The position numbers and the translations under genes are program-made. The notes under the pieces were generated by a model. The model was given only the letters and a program-made list of their open reading frames with translations. It ran no database searches and had not been told where the DNA came from. This document shows positions 61,111 to 64,000 of a stretch of 64,000 nucleotides of DNA, piece after piece. Origin of the DNA: Oscillospiraceae bacterium (GTDB lineage: Bacteria; Bacillota; Clostridia; Oscillospirales; CAG-272); NCBI GenBank assembly GCA_015064725.1, contig SVRQ01000007.1:19460-83459 (forward strand), read 5' to 3'. Position 1 is the first letter of the stretch. The number at the start of each line of letters is the position of its first letter.

Positions 61111-62763
61111 ATGCATCAGGCTCTTTACAGAAAGTGGCGCCCCAAGACCTTTGCGGACGTTTACGGGCAGGATCATATAACCTCTGTGCTTAAAAGCGAG
61201 GTCTCCTCGGGCAAGATAAGCCACGCATATATCTTCTGCGGACCAAGAGGAACGGGTAAAACGACATGCGCGAAGATAATCTCCCGTGCGGTAAACTGCG
61301 AACATCCCGTGGACGGAAACCCTTGCGGTGTGTGCGATGCCTGCCGTTCCGTTGAAGAGGGCAGAGCGACCGACGTTATGGAGATGGACGCGGCGAGCAA
61401 CAACGGTGTTGACAACGTGCGTGATATCCGCGACGGTGTTGCGTACAGCCCCGCAGATCTAAAATATAAAGTCTATATAATAGATGAAGTTCATATGCTT
61501 TCTACGGCGGCGTTCAACGCGCTTCTTAAAACGCTTGAAGAACCGCCGGAATACGTTATCTTTATTCTTGCAACAACGGAAATAAACAAGATCCCCGCAA
61601 CGGTGCTTTCGCGCTGCCAGCGTTTTGACTTTCACAGGGTCTCCTCCGAGGTCATTGCAAAGCGCCTTCGCGTTGTTTGCGAGGGCGAGGGTATCGAGGC
61701 TGATGACGATGCGCTCCTTCTTATTGCCGATCTTGCACAGGGCGCGTTCCGCGATGCGCTCAATATGCTGGAATATTGTTCCGGCGCGGGCGTAAGGGTA
61801 ACGGAGAAAAGCGCAAGCGAGCTTCTTGGCGCAAGCTCCGCAGAGCTTCTGTGCAATATGGCGGAGAATATTGCGGGACGCGACGTTTCTGCGGCTCTTG
61901 ATATGATTGCAAAGCTTTCCTCTACCTCGCGCGATATACTTGTTTATTGGCGCGAGCTTATAAGCTTTTTCCGCAATATGCTCGTTTACGCAAGCACGCG
62001 CGGACATATAAAAAAGGATAGCTTTACGGCGCGCGCGGGAGATAAATATACCGTGCCGCGCATTATGCAGGTGCTTGGCGTATTCTGCACAGCGGAAGAA
62101 AATATGATGCGCACACCCGCTTCGGCCAGACTTTTTGCGGAGATGGCGCTTGTGCGCGTTTGCGATGAAACGATGGAAAGCGATACGGATGCCCTCCTGC
62201 GAAGAATAGCGGAGCTGGAGAAAAAGCTGGACGCTATTTCATCGGGAAAAATCACGATAGCACAAAGCTCTCCTCCCGTGTTTGAGGAAGCGCCGCTTCC
62301 CGATGATGCGCCACCCATATGGGAAGATGAAAACGCACCCATACCGGATGCTGTTCCGCTTCCGGAAATTCCTGCGGATGCGGCTGAAAAGCCGGTATCC
62401 GAACCCAAAAAAGACGAGCCGAAGCCCGTGCAAAAAGAAGAGAAGAAGCAGGCTCCCGTTCGCGCTGTCAGCCTTCGCGGCTTTGCGGACGTTATAAAGA
62501 AGCTTGAGGCATCCGAGCCCTCCCTTGCTTCGTTTATGATTGGCTCGACCGCCGTTGAAAAGGGCGGAAAGCTTTATATCTACCTAGATAATCCGTTTGC
62601 GGCGCAGTTTGCCTCCGAAGAAAACAAAAAAAGCGTTATTTCCCGCACTATTTCAGAGGTCTTGGGTAAAAATTACAACGCGAACGTGATTATGCCCGTG
62701 TGCGCAGAAGAAGAAACCGAAGAATACGATGCGGTGGATGAACTTATTGAACCAAATAAATAA
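61111..62763 (+). CDS. dnaX: DNA polymerase III subunits gamma and tau
   Basis: A 550-residue clamp-loader ATPase. It begins HQALYRKWRPKTFADVYGQD, Walker A GPRGTGKT at residues 44-51, zinc module with Cys in NCEHPVDGNPCGVCDAC, Walker B YIIDEVHML and the sensor ATTEINKIP. A Pro/Glu/Lys-rich linker (about 395-450) leads to a small C-terminal domain. The ATG at 61111 follows GAGGGAGG; the frame to 61087 is upstream of that site. Confidence 0.95.
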   Translation: MHQALYRKWRPKTFADVYGQDHITSVLKSEVSSGKISHAYIFCGPRGTGKTTCAKIISRAVNCEHPVDGNPCGVCDACRSVEEGRATDVMEMDAASNNGVDNVRDIRDGVAYSPADLKYKVYIIDEVHMLSTAAFNALLKTLEEPPEYVIFILATTEINKIPATVLSRCQRFDFHRVSSEVIAKRLRVVCEGEGIEADDDALLLIADLAQGAFRDALNMLEYCSGAGVRVTEKSASELLGASSAELLCNMAENIAGRDVSAALDMIAKLSSTSRDILVYWRELISFFRNMLVYASTRGHIKKDSFTARAGDKYTVPRIMQVLGVFCTAEENMMRTPASARLFAEMALVRVCDETMESDTDALLRRIAELEKKLDAISSGKITIAQSSPPVFEEAPLPDDAPPIWEDENAPIPDAVPLPEIPADAAEKPVSEPKKDEPKPVQKEEKKQAPVRAVSLRGFADVIKKLEASEPSLASFMIGSTAVEKGGKLYIYLDNPFAAQFASEENKKSVISRTISEVLGKNYNANVIMPVCAEEETEEYDAVDELIEPNK

Positions 62764-62793
62764 TTTAGTTTTATATATAAAGGAGATTTTCAA

Positions 62794-63132
62794 ATGAAAG
62801 CTATTTTGCCGAAAGGCCCCTCTATGAACGAAATGCTCAAGCAGGCACAGAAGATGCAGGAAGACGTTGCAAAGCTTCAGGCGGAGCTTGAAGAACGCGA
62901 ATACGATATTTCCGCAGGCGGCGGTGCCGTAAATATAAAGATCAACGGCAAGAAGGAGATACTCTCCCTTGATATCGCGCCCGAGATCGTTGACCCCGAT
63001 GACGTTGAAACACTTTCCGATATTCTTATCGCCGCTGTTAATGAGGCTATTACGCGCGTTGAAAAGACGGCGGACGAAGAAATGGGCAAGATCACAGGCG
63101 GTATGCCCGGTTTCCCCGGAATGCCTTTCTGA
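62794..63132 (+). CDS. Nucleoid-associated protein, YbaB/EbfC family
   Basis: A 112-residue DNA-binding protein: coiled N-terminal helix (NEMLKQAQKMQEDVAKLQAE), central sheet with 'VNIKINGKKEILSLDI', and a C-terminal helix ending GGMPGFPGMPF. Usual size. It lies between dnaX and recR, the conserved order. AAAGGAG precedes the ATG. Confidence 0.95.
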   Translation: MKAILPKGPSMNEMLKQAQKMQEDVAKLQAELEEREYDISAGGGAVNIKINGKKEILSLDIAPEIVDPDDVETLSDILIAAVNEAITRVEKTADEEMGKITGGMPGFPGMPF

Positions 63133-63146
63133 GCAGAGGTTTTTGA

Positions 63147-63743
63147 ATGGAATACGTTCTTCCTCTCCAAAAGCTTATTGAAAAATTCTGTACGCTTCGC
63201 GGCGTAGGATATAAGACCGCGGTAAGATATGCCTTTTCCGTGCTTGATATGAGTGAGGAGGAGGCGGCGGAGTTTGCTGGTGCGATAATTTCTGCGAAAC
63301 GCGATATACACCCCTGCGAGGTCTGCGGAAATCTTTCCGATGGGGAAGAGTGCGGCATATGCTCCGATGCGGCGAGGGACAAGAGCGTTATCTGCGTTGT
63401 GGAGGATACACGCGCTGTGATGGCTCTTGAAAAAGTAAAGGAATTTAATGGACTTTACCACGTCCTCGGCGGTGTTATTTCCCCTATGAATAACGTGGGC
63501 CCGGAGCAGCTTCGCATCAAGGAGCTTCTTTCGCGAATAAATAGCGGAGACGTGCGCGAGCTTATTATTGCCACAAACCCGAATATTGAGGGCGAAACGA
63601 CGGCAATGTACATATCGAAGCTGGTGGCTCCCCTTGGTATAAAGGTAACTCGCCTTGCTTACGGTGTGCCCGTCGGTGCGGATCTTGAATATGCGGATGA
63701 AATGACGCTGATGCGTGCGCTTGACGGCAGAAGACAGATATGA
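63147..63743 (+). CDS. recR: Recombination protein RecR
   Basis: A 198-residue protein of the RecFOR pathway for loading RecA at gaps. Helix-hairpin-helix near the N-terminus (LRGVGYKTAVRYAF), C4 zinc finger Cys57/60/69/72, then the Toprim domain starting ICVVEDTRAVMALE with NPNIEGETTAMYI, and a C-terminal Walker-B-like GVPVGADLEYADE. Starts 14 bases after ybaB with GAGG. Confidence 0.96.
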   Translation: MEYVLPLQKLIEKFCTLRGVGYKTAVRYAFSVLDMSEEEAAEFAGAIISAKRDIHPCEVCGNLSDGEECGICSDAARDKSVICVVEDTRAVMALEKVKEFNGLYHVLGGVISPMNNVGPEQLRIKELLSRINSGDVRELIIATNPNIEGETTAMYISKLVAPLGIKVTRLAYGVPVGADLEYADEMTLMRALDGRRQI

Positions 63744-63884
63744 TCTTAAAAAGTGTGTGAAAGGCTGGTTCTCGTAAGGAAGTTTGATTTCTCCTTGTAG
63801 GGACCGGCGTCCTCGACGGTCCAAAAAGGCATATTTGTAACGTAGAAGAAAGAGATTAACCCCGACGGATTTTTGATATAATCC
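63744..63884. other. Non-coding stretch between recR and the insertion sequence
   Basis: No gene seen. It holds a short hairpin GGACCG/CGGTCC (63801-63822) inside a GC-rich patch (TAGGGACCGGCGTCCTCGAC) that looks like a dispersed repeat fragment. Confidence 0.4.
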
Positions 63885-64000
63885 CCTTAGAGTAGACACT
63901 TGAAAAACAAAAAAGTATTCAAGACTACTTTAAGGGGAATATTTTTATGCAAAAGTTGAAGAAGTACCCTGTAGAACTAAAATTAAAAGCAGTAAAAGCA
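63885..64000 (+). mobile_element. Left end of an IS3-family insertion sequence (truncated by window)
   Basis: A large imperfect inverted repeat, CCCCTTAGAGTAGACACTTGAA with TTCAAGACTACTTTAAGGGG (63881-63937, 20 bases of each arm given at most), covers the start. The first codons of an OrfA-type transposase follow. The outer boundary is not certain. The rest lies beyond the window. Confidence 0.65.
63947..64000 (+). CDS. IS3-family transposase OrfA, partial
   Basis: Eighteen codons, open to the window edge: MQKLKKYPVELKLKAVKA. This is the typical N-terminus of IS3/IS150 helix-turn-helix OrfA proteins (YxxELKLKAVxxY). AAGGGG precedes the ATG but lies within a hairpin, which may limit transposase translation. 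Confidence 0.75.
   Translation, partial: MQKLKKYPVELKLKAVKA

Overview
The window looks like a chromosomal segment of a low-to-mid GC gut-type Clostridium relative (Bacillota, class Clostridia). The support is a large Bacillus-type SRP RNA next to dnaX-ybaB-recR, a T-box leader in front of ileS, an energy-coupling-factor (ECF) transporter, TTGACA/TATAAT promoters, AGGAGG ribosome sites, and dockerin-bearing surface proteins. No phylogenetic search was possible, so the rank is an inference.

Layout. 1-4440: end of an unknown acidic protein, a three-gene ABC-2 exporter and a small membrane protein. 4480-8174 (minus): a tightly overlapping ECF importer operon with a DUF4430 protein, a candidate corrinoid importer. 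8287-8439: a tRNA-Gly(GCC) unit with promoter and terminator. 8500-12591: an accessory block (Gfo/Idh/MocA oxidoreductase, AraC regulator, ADP-ribosylglycohydrolase) containing two copies of a ~230 bp inverted-repeat-ended element. 12884-16412 (minus): lipoprotein, GDPD phosphodiesterase, MFS transporter, XRE regulator. 16482-18505: a promoter with twin palindromic operators, a possibly pseudoknotted leader, three tandem small membrane proteins and an Lgt-like protein. 18578-20065: a WG-repeat lipoprotein lying between two 59 bp direct repeats. 20178-24671: metF, a separate MetH reactivation domain, metH, and a translationally coupled protein with a caspase/CHAT-like His-Cys pattern. 24673-26228: a second inverted-repeat element, a cysteine desulfurase and DUF3343. 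26439-33175: two dockerin plus leucine-rich-repeat secreted proteins, the second ending in a transglutaminase-like domain.

33282-40076: two SGNH hydrolases, dut, a cell-wall amidase, the UPF0210/UPF0237 pair and an orphan zinc-binding lipoprotein. 40133-41113: a decayed phage/ICE-like reading frame. 41203-44822 (minus): two acyltransferases and two glycosyltransferases in one operon, probably envelope glycolipid synthesis. 45001-49225: membrane XRE regulator, PfkB sugar kinase, beta-lactamase-fold serine hydrolase, beta-helix protein. 49303-52800: ileS with its T-box. 52825-56157: XRE regulator, flavodoxin-like protein, GNAT acetyltransferase, alpha/beta hydrolase, DUF554 protein. 56263-60661: a complete nucleoside-salvage operon (deoC, deoD, deoB, cdd, pdp). 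60715-63743: SRP RNA, dnaX, ybaB, recR. The right edge cuts into an IS3-type insertion sequence.

Connections. metF, the activation domain and metH form a cobalamin-dependent methionine module, and the ECF/DUF4430 operon could supply its cofactor. The deo-cdd-pdp operon breaks nucleosides down to bases plus deoxyribose phosphate. The less explained parts are the coupled caspase-like protein behind metH, the two inverted-repeat element families that sit at convergent gene ends, the cassette-like lipoprotein gene, and the leader of the tandem membrane-protein operon.
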